The notes beneath the pieces are model-generated. The model worked only from the letters and a program-made list of their open reading frames with translations, had not been told where the DNA came from and searched no databases. Both the position numbers and the translations under genes were made by a program. Below, in pieces: positions 1 through 6,479 of a stretch of DNA of 12,941 nucleotides. Positions within the stretch are counted from its first letter, which is position 1. Each line of letters begins with the position of its first letter. Origin of the DNA: Hyphomicrobiales bacterium (GTDB lineage: Bacteria > Pseudomonadota > Alphaproteobacteria > Rhizobiales > Afifellaceae). The stretch covers positions 1 to 12,941 of the forward strand of contig JACCSN010000245.1 in NCBI GenBank assembly GCA_013812985.1, written 5' to 3'.

Positions 1-88
1 CAGCAGCGGTGGCGGCGACGCGGGCGACGGCGGCGACGGCGGCGACGGCGGCAGCAGCGGCGGCGGATCCGGCGGCGGCTCGGACTAA
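1..88 (+). CDS. C-terminal end of a Gly/Asp/Ser-rich protein (partial)
   Basis: Reading from base 2, the 28 codons before the TAA at 86-88 encode only Gly, Asp, Ser and Ala. They form GGD and GD repeats followed by a GSGGGSD tail. The composition matches the two complete Gly/Asp-rich genes downstream, so this is probably the end of a third member of the same tandem group. The start lies outside the window, so signal peptide and length are unknown. No function can be assigned beyond a low-complexity, probably exported, structural protein. A terminator-like hairpin follows about 50 bases downstream. Confidence 0.6.
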   Translation, partial: SSGGGDAGDGGDGGDGGSSGGGSGGGSD

Positions 89-135
89 GTCGCACTGAAC
101 GGCATCGGAAGCCGTTCTCCACGATAAGTAGCATC

Positions 136-163
136 GGATCGGGCGACTTCGGCCGCCCGATTC
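136..163 (+). terminator. UUCG-capped hairpin, candidate terminator
   Basis: ATCGGGCG (138-145) pairs with CGCCCGAT (154-161). The loop side closes as a C-UUCG-G tetraloop (147-152) with one mismatch (A146/C153), and the outer G136-C163 pair extends the stem. It lies about 50 bases after the stop of the partial upstream gene. Only a weak T-containing tail follows, so it may be an imperfect intrinsic terminator or a transcript-stabilising hairpin. Confidence 0.5.
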
Positions 164-263
164 ATTCGCATAGTGGCTCAAGAGACCATGGGCGCCGATC
201 GGATGTCGGCCATGGGTCTGGAGAAGCGTGTTTCTCGCTGAGCCCACCAAGGGGGTGGAGCAA

Positions 264-280
264 GGTGGCTCACGGCCACC
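264..280 (+). promoter_or_regulatory. Leader hairpin next to the ribosome binding site
   Basis: GGTGGC (264-269) and GCCACC (275-280) form a perfect 6-bp stem with a 5-base loop. The stem ends two bases before the Shine-Dalgarno GAGGAG (282-287) of the collagen-like gene that starts at 294. This position could affect ribosome access, or it may be a chance structure in GC-rich DNA. No promoter could be picked out with confidence in 164-263. Confidence 0.3.
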
Positions 281-293
281 AGAGGAGCTTGCC

Positions 294-938
294 ATGAAAA
301 CAGGAACTTTCTTTGCGGCCACGATGTTGGCCGCGCTTCCCAATGTTTCGAGTGCCTCGACGGGCGAGCAGGATGGGTCTCCTGTTGCTTTGTCGTCGAA
401 CGTTGAGTCGGTGTCTTATGCTCAACTTTGGTTCCGAGGCCGCCTTGACGCTGGAATCGACGTTTATTTGGCGGCCTGCGAGGGTGGCGAAAATGGTCAG
501 GGCGGCAAAGGTGGCCAGGGCGGCCAGGGCGGCCAGGGCGGTCAGGGTGGGGTAAATGGCCGGAATGGCGATGATGGCGCGGACGGCCGCGACGGTGAGG
601 ATGGCGCGGACGGCGACGACGGGCGCGACGGAGAGGACGGCTCGGACGGCGACGGCGGCGGTGGCGGGAGCCATGGCCAAAGCGGCGGGGCCTCGTGTGA
701 CAACGGCCAAGATGGGCGCGACGGAGAGAACGGACGCGACGGTGAGGATGGAAGCGACGGAGAAGATGGAAGTGACGGAGAAGATGGACGCGACGGCAAG
801 GACGGACGCGATGGGAAGGATGGGCGTGACGGTGAGGACGGGGAGGACGGGCGAAACGGCAGGAATGGACACGATGGAGAAGACGGGCGCGATGGAGAGG
901 ACGGGCGGGACGGCAGGAGCGGAACCGTCCGGACGTGA
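294..938 (+). CDS. Exported collagen-like Gly-X-Asp repeat protein
   Basis: A 214-residue protein. I chose ATG 294 over the in-frame start at 228 because GAGGAG lies at 282-287 and the new N-terminus is a good signal peptide (MKTGTFF, hydrophobic to about residue 17, small residues near 20-22). A short non-repetitive segment (about 23-61) precedes Cys62. Residues 65-124 and 138-210 then run in unbroken Gly-X-Y register for about 20 and 24 triplets. The first tract begins with GQG/GKG units, then Y becomes Asp almost throughout, with X being Arg, Glu, Ser, Ala, Asp or Lys. Neither tract has a proline. A Gly/Ser break with Cys135 separates them. Gly in every third position is the collagen triple-helix rule, and charged proline-poor versions occur in bacteria. 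A polyglycine-II bundle or Asp-based cation binding are alternatives. No anchor motif is seen. It sits between two other Gly/Asp-rich genes, 70 bases before the next. Confidence 0.75.
   Translation: MKTGTFFAATMLAALPNVSSASTGEQDGSPVALSSNVESVSYAQLWFRGRLDAGIDVYLAACEGGENGQGGKGGQGGQGGQGGQGGVNGRNGDDGADGRDGEDGADGDDGRDGEDGSDGDGGGGGSHGQSGGASCDNGQDGRDGENGRDGEDGSDGEDGSDGEDGRDGKDGRDGKDGRDGEDGEDGRNGRNGHDGEDGRDGEDGRDGRSGTVRT
486..923 (+). repeat. In-frame 9-nt (Gly-X-Y) coding repeats
   Basis: Two tracts of degenerate 9-nt units, 486-665 and 705-923, mostly of the form GGN-NNN-GAC/GAT. They are separated by a 39-nt non-periodic stretch. The first and last units differ in codon use, but blocks such as the repeated GAC-GGA-GAG/GAA stretches from 720 to 790 are close to identical. 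Such tracts are prone to expansion and contraction. Confidence 0.75.
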
Positions 939-1008
939 CGCCGTTCGCGTTTGATCGGTAGCGTCGCCGCGGAATTGACCCAAGGCGTGTGTTGGAGGAG
1001 ACCGTGCC

Positions 1009-1503
1009 ATGAGCTTCGGTCGTGAAGGTGTTCGTCTCTTTGCGGTTGCTCTTCTGGCAGGCGCATCGACGATCTCCCTATCTGCTCCAGCCCGTGCGCA
1101 AACCGCGAACGACGCTCTCGTCGACTCGGAGCTTTGCCGTCAGAGATCGAACATCCGCGCCAGGGAGGACTACCTGGAGCTCTGCGCGCAGCAGGACGAC
1201 CACAATGAGGATCAGGGCATCCCCGTCAGCAGTCGAGGCGGTCACACGTCCGGCGGCGGCGGGGATGACCACTCCGGCGGCAGCGGTGGTGGAGATGATC
1301 GCTCCGGCGGCGGCGGTGGTGACGGCGGCGATGGCGGTGCTGGGGGCGACGGCGGCGACAGCACCGGCCCAGGCGATGCCGGCGACGGCGGCGATGGGGG
1401 CGATGCTGGCGACGGAGGATCCGGGGGTTCCGGGACGGTGATGCCGGCGGCGGTGATGGCGACGGCGGTGATGGCGGCGACGGCGGCGACGGCGGCGATG
1501 TGA
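1009..1503 (+). CDS. Exported Gly/Asp-rich protein, N-terminal part (frame broken)
   Basis: ATG 1009 has a strong Shine-Dalgarno, GGAGGAG (994-1000). Residues 1-31 are a classical signal peptide ending in an ARA cleavage motif before QTAND. A short mature head follows with two Cys (SELCRQRS and LELCAQQ), then His/Ser/Gly and GGD repeats. After about residue 142 the frame changes from Gly/Asp repeats to Ala/Met/Thr-rich translation and stops at 1501-1503. The Gly/Asp code continues without decay one frame over, from about 1434 to 2027. One added G in the GGG run at 1432-1434, or in the G5 run at 1423-1427, would restore a single 339-residue protein. Possible explanations are a sequencing error in GC-rich repeats, a recent mutation, slippage-based on/off switching or ribosomal frameshifting. 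No function is recognised; an exported structural role is inferred. Confidence 0.65.
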   Translation: MSFGREGVRLFAVALLAGASTISLSAPARAQTANDALVDSELCRQRSNIRAREDYLELCAQQDDHNEDQGIPVSSRGGHTSGGGGDDHSGGSGGGDDRSGGGGGDGGDGGAGGDGGDSTGPGDAGDGGDGGDAGDGGSGGSGTVMPAAVMATAVMAATAATAAM

Positions 1504-2027
1504 TCGGCACTGGCGATGCGGGCGACGGAGGCGACGGAGGCGACGGCGGAGCTGGAGGCCCTGACGGGGGCGAAGGTGGTGACGGCGGCGATGGTGGCGA
1601 CGGCGGCAATGCAATCGGCACTGGCGATGCGGGCGACGGAGGCGACGGAGGCGACGGCGGCGGCGGCATCATCATCGGCGGGGGCGGCGATGGCGGCGAC
1701 GGCGGCGATGGCGGAACCAGCATCGGCACAGGCGATGCTGGTGATGGCGGAAATGGCGGCGACGGCGGCAACGCGATCGGAACCGGCGATGCCGGCGACG
1801 GCGGAAACGGCGGTGAAGGCGGCGATGCGATCGGCACTGGTGATGCCGGCGGTGGAGGGACTGGCGGCGATGGCGGCAACAACATCGGCGGGGGCGACGC
1901 AGGGGACGGCAGTGGCGGTGCTGGAAGCTCCGGGGGCGAATCCGGCAACGATCGGGGCTCCGGAAGCAACAAGGGCGGTGGTGGTCTGGGCGGTGGCGGC
2001 CTAGGCGGAGACGCCAATACGCTCTAG
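1434..2027 (+). CDS. Gly/Asp-rich protein, C-terminal part in the shifted frame
   Basis: This frame is open from about 1434 to the TAG at 2025-2027 and is the continuation of the gene starting at 1009. It could be called alone from GTG 1500, but no ribosome binding site precedes that codon and the Gly/Asp code starts upstream of it. It carries 18-residue units beginning IGTGDAGDGG, then a Ser/Asn/Gly segment and a GGGGLGGGGLGGDANTL tail. Gly makes up well over half of the residues and Asp is next, while Cys and aromatic residues are absent. It resembles the mycobacterial PGRS style of sequence in composition only, with no PE domain. Polyglycine-II helix packing is a reasonable structural guess. 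Confidence 0.55.
   Translation, partial: DGDAGGGDGDGGDGGDGGDGGDVIGTGDAGDGGDGGDGGAGGPDGGEGGDGGDGGDGGNAIGTGDAGDGGDGGDGGGGIIIGGGGDGGDGGDGGTSIGTGDAGDGGNGGDGGNAIGTGDAGDGGNGGEGGDAIGTGDAGGGGTGGDGGNNIGGGDAGDGSGGAGSSGGESGNDRGSGSNKGGGGLGGGGLGGDANTL
1503..1937 (+). repeat. 54-bp tandem coding repeats (18 aa, IGTGDAGDGG type)
   Basis: Units start with the Ile codon at 1503, 1614, 1722, 1776, 1830 and 1884. The spacings are 111, 108, 54, 54 and 54 nt. The clean unit reads IGTGDAGDGGNGGDGGNA. The two long intervals are double units whose second half has lost the IGTGDAG head (one begins IIIGGGG at about 1668), and the first has gained one codon. The final copy (IGGGDAGDGSGG) is the most diverged. Confidence 0.75.
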
Positions 2028-2160
2028 TTCAGCGCCGCTTTGACGCAACTGGCTCCCGCCTCGCAGCGATGGATGTCGAATGAAGGAAGGGGCGGAAACT
2101 CTGTTTTTCGTCCGCTTCACTGTCTGAAAGCGTGTGCTGGAGCGTCCCGCGCGGTTCGCC

Positions 2161-2964
2161 CTACGCCTTTAGCAGCCATTCATGTTCCGGCTGATTGTGA
2201 AAACGCCAGGCTCGCTTCGGGCCGGCCATGACGTTTAGGTAATACAAATCATAGCCGTGGAGCGTGGCGCAGGGGTGATAGCCGCGGGGCACGAGGACGA
2301 CGTCGCCGTCCTTCACCGCCATCGTCTCGTCGAGGGAGAGGTCATCCGTATAGACGCGCTGGAAGGCAAATCCCTGCGGCGGGTTGAGGCGGTGATAATA
2401 GACCTCCTCCAGCGCCGATTCGTGCGGGAGATTGTCCTGGTCGTGCTTATGCGGCGGGTATGACGACGTGTTGCCGCCAGGCGTGATCACCTCAACCACG
2501 AGCAGGCTGTCGGCCGGCTCCCATTCCGGAATGATGTTGGTCACGTGGCGGACATTGGAGCCCTTGCCGCGCGTCTCCTGGTGAACGTCGCCGGGGCCGA
2601 TCAGGCGGGCCGGGTGGCTGCCGCGCCGGCCAGGCGCGGAGCAGATCGCGAGCTCCGCATCCGTTTCCGCAGTCACCGCCCAGTCCGTCCCCGCCGGCAC
2701 ATAAACCGAATACGGCTTGCCGTCGAACGGGCTCATGCGCTCGCCGACCGGGCCGAAGTCGCGGCCGGCGGCCCTCACCTCCAAGCGGCCAGAAACCACG
2801 ACCAGACAGAGCTCGCGATCGCCGGACTCGCCATTCGCCGATCGCCCGGCCTTCAGACGGTGGAGATCAAACCCGACATAGGTCCAGCCGGCGCTTTCGG
2901 GCGTGACCTGGAGTGTCGGTTCTTCCCCGTTCGAGGACACCGGGTCGACTTTCAAGCTGGGCAT
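2161..2964 (-). CDS. iolB: 5-deoxy-glucuronate isomerase IolB
   Basis: A cytoplasmic enzyme of myo-inositol breakdown that converts 5-deoxy-D-glucuronate to 2-deoxy-5-keto-D-gluconate, the substrate of IolC. The 267 residues cover the full IolB/KduI-type double cupin. The metal-site signature is visible as YPPHKHDQDNLPHESALEE (HxH at 172/174, Glu at 186/187), with RGYHPC (His230) later and the family C-terminus near YYLNVMAGPKR. I chose ATG 2964, which has GGGAG a few bases upstream. An in-frame TTG at 2982 would overlap the iolC stop and add six residues. Its start lies 14 bases past the iolC stop, so the two genes are surely co-transcribed and probably translationally coupled. It ends facing the Gly/Asp-rich gene across 133 bases in which I saw no clear terminator. 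Confidence 0.93.
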   Translation of the reverse strand: MPSLKVDPVSSNGEEPTLQVTPESAGWTYVGFDLHRLKAGRSANGESGDRELCLVVVSGRLEVRAAGRDFGPVGERMSPFDGKPYSVYVPAGTDWAVTAETDAELAICSAPGRRGSHPARLIGPGDVHQETRGKGSNVRHVTNIIPEWEPADSLLVVEVITPGGNTSSYPPHKHDQDNLPHESALEEVYYHRLNPPQGFAFQRVYTDDLSLDETMAVKDGDVVLVPRGYHPCATLHGYDLYYLNVMAGPKRAWRFHNQPEHEWLLKA

Positions 2965-2978
2965 GTCGGTTCTCCCGC

Positions 2979-4913
2979 TCAAGCCCCCTTGGCGGAGCGC
3001 GTTTGATTCCAGATCGCGACGAGGCGCGCGAAGCCATCGGCCATCTCGCCTACAGCGGTGTTGTCGTCAATCGTCCCGGCGAGCCACTTGCGGGCCGGAT
3101 CCAGGAAGATCGTGCGCCCGACCGCGAAGCCGCGCACGATCGGCGCCTCCGCCGTCGCCTGAAAGGCCTGGGCCAGCTCGGCTTCAGGCGCCTCCAGTCC
3201 CAGAAGTACGACGCCCCGGCACCAGGGGTCATTCCCGGCGATCACATCGCCAATCAGACCCCAAGCCTCGGGCGATGCCTGCGGCTCCAGCTTCCACCAA
3301 TCCGGTCGGATGCCGGCATCATAGAGTTCCCGCAAGGCGCGGGCGATCGTGTCGCCCTCGAGCGTCCCATGCCGCCCGGCGATGATCTCGACCAGGAGCT
3401 CGCGGCCGAGCCGCTTGGCCGCGCCGTGGAGCGCGCGGAGAGTTCTTGTCTGCTCGTCTTTCAGCCCCGGCTCGTCGTCCGGATGGTAGAAGGCGAGGCA
3501 TTTGACCGTATGCATCACCGGCCATTCGACGAGGCGCGAGCCGATATCGTCCCCGCCTTCGAACCGGAGCGGCCGCGAGCCTGCCTGCTCGACCGGGCGG
3601 CCGATCCACAGCGGGTGCTTCGCCGCGTCGAACAGGGCGTCCCGGCCGTAGGTCTCGTCGACGAGCATGCCAAAACCCTGGCGCCCCGCCGCCACCCGCG
3701 CCGCCGCCGCGACCGCGAGCCGCTTGAATGTGGCGAGCCGCTCGCGCGGCGCTCCCGCCTGGTCGGCAATGGCTTCCAGCTGCGGGCGATGGTCAATCGC
3801 GAAGGCGAAAAGCGAGCTCGGCTGGGCGCGCCGTGTCGTCGCCCAGTGCAGATGGTTTAGCGCCTCGTCGCGGCGGAGCGCCCGGTGCGCGCTGCCGTTG
3901 GCCAGGAACGCCTGCAGTTCCGGCCAGGTCGGGTATTCCGGCGAGCAGAGCAGGCGCGACACCGCGAAGGCGCCGCAGGCATTCGCCCATTCCGCCGCGG
4001 TCGACAGAGCCTCGCCCCTCAGCCAGCCGCGCAGGAAGCCCGCCATGAAGGCATCGCCGGCCCCCAGCACGTTGTAGACCTCGACCGGAAAGCCGCGTCC
4101 GATCACCCCATCCTCGATCCGCTCCGGGATCGTGCCGTCAAACACGACGCAGCCCATCGGCCCGCGCTTCAGCACGATGATTCCCGCGGAAAGCGAGCGG
4201 ATGATCCTGAGCGCCGCAAGGGTATCCTCCGTCCCCGCCGCGATGTGGATCTCCTCTTCCGTGCCGACGATCAGATCGCATTCGGCCAGCACCGCCTGGA
4301 GGTGCGCGGAGACCTTGTTGGAACGTATGTAGCGCTCGTCGCCCGCCGCGTGCCCGACAAGGCCCCACAGGCTCGGGCGGTAGTCGATGTCGATGGCGAT
4401 TTTCCGCCCGGCCTCCCGGGCGGCCCGCATTGCCTTCCTTTGCGCGGCGGCTGTGTTCTCGCGGGAAAAATGCGTGCCGGTCACGACGATGGACGAGGCC
4501 GAGGCGATGAATTCATCGTCGATGTCGGCTTCCGAGATCGCCATGTCGGCGCAGTTCTCGCGGTAGAAGAGGAGCGGGAACGTCCGGTCGTCCTCCACCG
4601 CCAGGATGGCCAGCGCGGTGAGCCGCTCCGGGTCCACGCGCACGCCGTCCAGCGCCACGCCTTCGCGGGCGAGCTGCTCGCGGATGAAGCGCCCGAGATG
4701 CTCGTCGCCCACTCCGGTGACGAGGCCGCATTTCAGCCCGAGCCGCGCCGCCCCGATGGCGATGTTCGTCGGCGAACCACCGACGGACTTTGCGAAACTC
4801 GCTGTATCCTCCAGCCGCGACCCGATCTGCTGCCCGTAGAGGTCCACCGAGGCCCGCCCGATGGTGATCACGTCGAGGCTCGGGGGAGGCTGTTCTGGTT
4901 GGGCCTCGGCCAT
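2979..4913 (-). CDS. iolC: IolC 5-dehydro-2-deoxygluconokinase fused to DUF2090
   Basis: A 644-residue fusion. Residues 13-338 are a PfkB/ribokinase-family kinase: GGSPTNIAI substrate loop (45-53), DIDYRPSLW (175-183) and the ATP/anion-hole motif NVLGAGDAF (281-289), whose Asp287 is the catalytic base. It phosphorylates 2-deoxy-5-keto-gluconate. Residues about 345-640 are a DUF2090 domain related to class I (LacD-like) aldolases, with FAIDHR (371-376), HTVKCLAFYHPDD (468-480) and WWKLEP (539-544). Lys471 and Lys541 are candidate Schiff-base residues. The domain is thought to replace IolJ, cleaving the kinase product to dihydroxyacetone phosphate and malonate semialdehyde, so one polypeptide could do both steps. 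The fusion is common in alphaproteobacteria. Start ATG 4913 is preceded by GGGGAG. It is first in an iolC-iolB unit; iolD and iolE, often present in such operons, are not here. Confidence 0.93.
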   Translation of the reverse strand: MAEAQPEQPPPSLDVITIGRASVDLYGQQIGSRLEDTASFAKSVGGSPTNIAIGAARLGLKCGLVTGVGDEHLGRFIREQLAREGVALDGVRVDPERLTALAILAVEDDRTFPLLFYRENCADMAISEADIDDEFIASASSIVVTGTHFSRENTAAAQRKAMRAAREAGRKIAIDIDYRPSLWGLVGHAAGDERYIRSNKVSAHLQAVLAECDLIVGTEEEIHIAAGTEDTLAALRIIRSLSAGIIVLKRGPMGCVVFDGTIPERIEDGVIGRGFPVEVYNVLGAGDAFMAGFLRGWLRGEALSTAAEWANACGAFAVSRLLCSPEYPTWPELQAFLANGSAHRALRRDEALNHLHWATTRRAQPSSLFAFAIDHRPQLEAIADQAGAPRERLATFKRLAVAAAARVAAGRQGFGMLVDETYGRDALFDAAKHPLWIGRPVEQAGSRPLRFEGGDDIGSRLVEWPVMHTVKCLAFYHPDDEPGLKDEQTRTLRALHGAAKRLGRELLVEIIAGRHGTLEGDTIARALRELYDAGIRPDWWKLEPQASPEAWGLIGDVIAGNDPWCRGVVLLGLEAPEAELAQAFQATAEAPIVRGFAVGRTIFLDPARKWLAGTIDDNTAVGEMADGFARLVAIWNQTRSAKGA

Positions 4914-4998
4914 CCCCGACGCTCCCCTATTTTGCCTTTGCGGCCATGATCCGCTCGCCTACGAACCCGCCAAACCGCATTGCTCGCCGACGACGCTG

Positions 4999-5025
4999 TT
5001 GACAGCTCTGGATGAAACATATTCT
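4999..5025 (+). promoter_or_regulatory. Candidate iolG promoter with overlapping palindrome
   Basis: In the divergent iolC-iolG gap, a perfect -35 TTGACA (4999-5004) is followed after 15 bp by TATTCT (5020-5025, 4 of 6 matches to the -10). The sequence GAA-N5-TTC (5014-5024) overlaps the -10 and is where a repressor could act. RpiR-family IolR repressors of rhizobia are reported to use GGAA-N6-TTCC-like sites, so this is a possible but imperfect match. The iolC-side promoter was not identified. Confidence 0.4.
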
Positions 5026-5070
5026 GAGCGCCGGACCAACCAGAATTCCGCTTCCAGCCAAGAGGTCCCC

Positions 5071-6057
5071 ATGCTTCGCTTCGGTCTGCTCGGCGCCGGG
5101 CGTATCGGCCAGATTCACGGACGCAACATCGCCGCCGCCGCGGACGCGCGGTTGCTCGCGATCGCCGATGTCGATCGGAAGGCGGCTGCCGCCTTGGCGG
5201 AAAGCACCGGCGCCGAGGTCCGTGACGCCGAGGCGATCATCGCCGCCGGGGACATCGATGCGATCCTGATCGGCACGCCGACCGACACGCACGCCGACCT
5301 GATCGAAGCCGGCGCGCGAGCAGGCAAGGCCGTCTTCTGCGAGAAACCGGTGGACCTCGCCTCGTCGCGCGTCGAAAGCTGCCTCAAGGTGGTGGAAGCG
5401 GCGGGAATTCCGCTGATGATCGGCTTCAACCGCCGCTTCGACCCGAATTTCGCCGCCCTCCAAGCGCGCGTTGCAAGCGGCGCGGTGGGATCGGTCGAGA
5501 TCGTCACCGTCATCTCACGCGATCCGGGACCGCCGCCGATCTCCTATATAGGCCGGTCCGGCGGCCTTTACCGGGACATGATGATCCACGATTTCGACAT
5601 CATGCGCTTCATGCTGGGCGAGGAGCCTGTCGAGCTTCATGCCTACGGGTCGGCGCTGGTCGATCCGGCCATCGGCGAAGCCGGCGACGTGGACACGGCC
5701 GTCGTCATGCTGAGGACGGAATCCGGCAAGCTCGGCCAGATCTCCAATTCCCGGCGCGCCGCTTACGGCTATGATCAGCGCATCGAGGTGCACGGTTCCG
5801 AGGGGCTGGCCCGTGCCGACAACGTCCACGAGAGCACCGTCGAGATCGCCGGCAAGCTCGGTTTCAGCAAGGACCCGGTGCTGAACTTTTTTCTCGAACG
5901 CTACGCCGAAGCCTATCGCCGCGAGCTCGCCGCCTTCATCGAAGCCGTGTCGACCGGGAGGCCGCCCTCGCCCAGCGGCCAGGACGGGCTGAGCGCACAG
6001 CGCCTCGCGGATGCGGCGACGCAGTCGCGAGAAACCGGGCGCCCGGTCCAGATCTGA
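5071..6057 (+). CDS. iolG: Inositol 2-dehydrogenase IolG (Gfo/Idh/MocA family)
   Basis: A cytoplasmic NAD-dependent enzyme for the first step of the pathway, oxidising myo-inositol to 2-keto-myo-inositol. The 328 residues have the usual family length. The N-terminal Rossmann fold starts with GLLGAGRIGQIHGRN, and Asp33/Asp35 at the end of strand 2 suit NAD. EKP (91-93) carries the catalytic Lys92, and RDMMIHDFDIMRF places Asp169 and His173 in the D-x3-H pattern of known inositol dehydrogenases. ATG 5071 has AAGAGG at 5060-5065. The frame stays open upstream to 4861, but that extension overlaps iolC in antisense and has no family match. It is transcribed divergently from iolC-iolB, fitting one shared inositol-responsive control region. 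Related sugar dehydrogenases share the fold, but the neighbours make inositol the likely substrate. Confidence 0.9.
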   Translation: MLRFGLLGAGRIGQIHGRNIAAAADARLLAIADVDRKAAAALAESTGAEVRDAEAIIAAGDIDAILIGTPTDTHADLIEAGARAGKAVFCEKPVDLASSRVESCLKVVEAAGIPLMIGFNRRFDPNFAALQARVASGAVGSVEIVTVISRDPGPPPISYIGRSGGLYRDMMIHDFDIMRFMLGEEPVELHAYGSALVDPAIGEAGDVDTAVVMLRTESGKLGQISNSRRAAYGYDQRIEVHGSEGLARADNVHESTVEIAGKLGFSKDPVLNFFLERYAEAYRRELAAFIEAVSTGRPPSPSGQDGLSAQRLADAATQSRETGRPVQI

Positions 6058-6099
6058 CAAAGCACGGCCGCTGAGCGGGCTTCTCATCCACGCATCTGT

Positions 6100-6411
6100 T
6101 TACTGCTGCGGCGTGGATTGCGGTGCGCCTTGGGACGGCATGTCCATCATAGGCGCGGGTTCCTGTGCGCCCGCCGCGCCTTGACCACCCATGGGCATCT
6201 GCATCATCGCCATGTTCTGGCAGCAACCGCACCCTGGACTCTTAACCTGCGTTTGCTCCCCCATGGCCGGTGCCGCAGCGTTCATCCCGCCGCCGCACAT
6301 GCCAGACGATCCGCTTGCCGCAGTCTGTCCACCCCCGCACATCTGAGCGGAAGCCGGGCTAGAGAGCGCCGCCATAAGGGCAACCGCGCTGATTGAGAGA
6401 AGCGCACGCAT
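6100..6411 (-). CDS. Small exported Met/Cys-rich protein, probable copper binder
   Basis: A 103-residue protein. ATG 6411 is preferred because GGAGGA (6418-6423) is correctly spaced for it. The in-frame ATG at 6417 abuts that site. Residues 1-22 are a signal peptide (MRALLSISAVALMAALSSPASA). The mature chain has two MCGGG motifs, then GCGCCQNMAMMQMPMGG and PMMDM, giving five Cys and twelve Met in about 81 residues. The rest is Ala, Gly, Gln and Pro, so it is probably disordered until it binds metal. Clustered Met with CxCC is typical of Cu(I)-binding sequences. The upstream HmrR/CueR-type operator independently points to copper. I do not recognise a named family. A periplasmic copper scavenger or chaperone is inferred. 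It converges on iolG with 42 bases between stops and is not part of the inositol operon. Confidence 0.75.
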   Translation of the reverse strand: MRALLSISAVALMAALSSPASAQMCGGGQTAASGSSGMCGGGMNAAAPAMGEQTQVKSPGCGCCQNMAMMQMPMGGQGAAGAQEPAPMMDMPSQGAPQSTPQQ

Positions 6412-6448
6412 GGTCATTCCTCCATTGTCCCGCGAATGGGATCGTGAA

Positions 6449-6479
6449 AGCCTGCACCTTTCGGTCAATGGAAAGTCAA
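6449..6479 (-). promoter_or_regulatory. CueR/HmrR-type MerR-family promoter-operator
   Basis: On the minus strand, -35 TTGACT (6479-6474) and -10-like CAGGCT (6454-6449) are separated by 19 bp, the overlong spacer typical of MerR-activated promoters. The spacer carries a 21-bp dyad (6456-6476), read on the plus strand as ACCTTTC-N7-GGAAAGT. Each half differs by one base from the copper-regulator pattern ACCTTCC-N7-GGAAGGT. The predicted transcript would start near 6442 and give a leader of about 30 bases with GGAGGA before ATG 6411. No merR-family gene is in the window, so the regulator would act from elsewhere. Confidence 0.65.

Noticed and set aside
270..1066. Long antisense open frames (270-1010 and 542-1066, minus strand) rich in Ser-Pro or Val/Ile/Ala.
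   Set aside because: They arise because the complement of GGN-NNN-GAN repeats lacks stops. They have no ribosome site or recognisable fold, and the sense frame has a signal peptide and good start.
486..1937. CRISPR-like periodicity or RTX calcium-binding nonapeptides.
   Set aside because: The repeats are in-frame coding units with no unique spacers. The RTX pattern GGxGxDxUx with its hydrophobic position is absent, and the period is 3 or 18 residues, not 9.
1226..2017. A 263-codon minus-strand frame of Pro-Pro-Ser repeats, like an extensin.
   Set aside because: It is the mirror of the GGD repeats on the plus strand. The start region lacks a Shine-Dalgarno and the end is non-repetitive Arg/His-rich sequence.
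2028..2160. A terminator between the converging Gly/Asp-rich gene and iolB.
   Set aside because: Only a weak 5-bp stem with a long loop around the T5 run near 2102 was found, which is not enough to call.
3885..4949. A 354-codon plus-strand frame opposite iolC.
   Set aside because: It is a GC-rich third-position shadow of a well-conserved gene, Arg/His/Pro-rich, with no domain.
4861..5070. A 70-codon N-terminal extension of IolG.
   Set aside because: It overlaps the 5-prime end of iolC in antisense. The family fold starts exactly at ATG 5071, which has its own Shine-Dalgarno.
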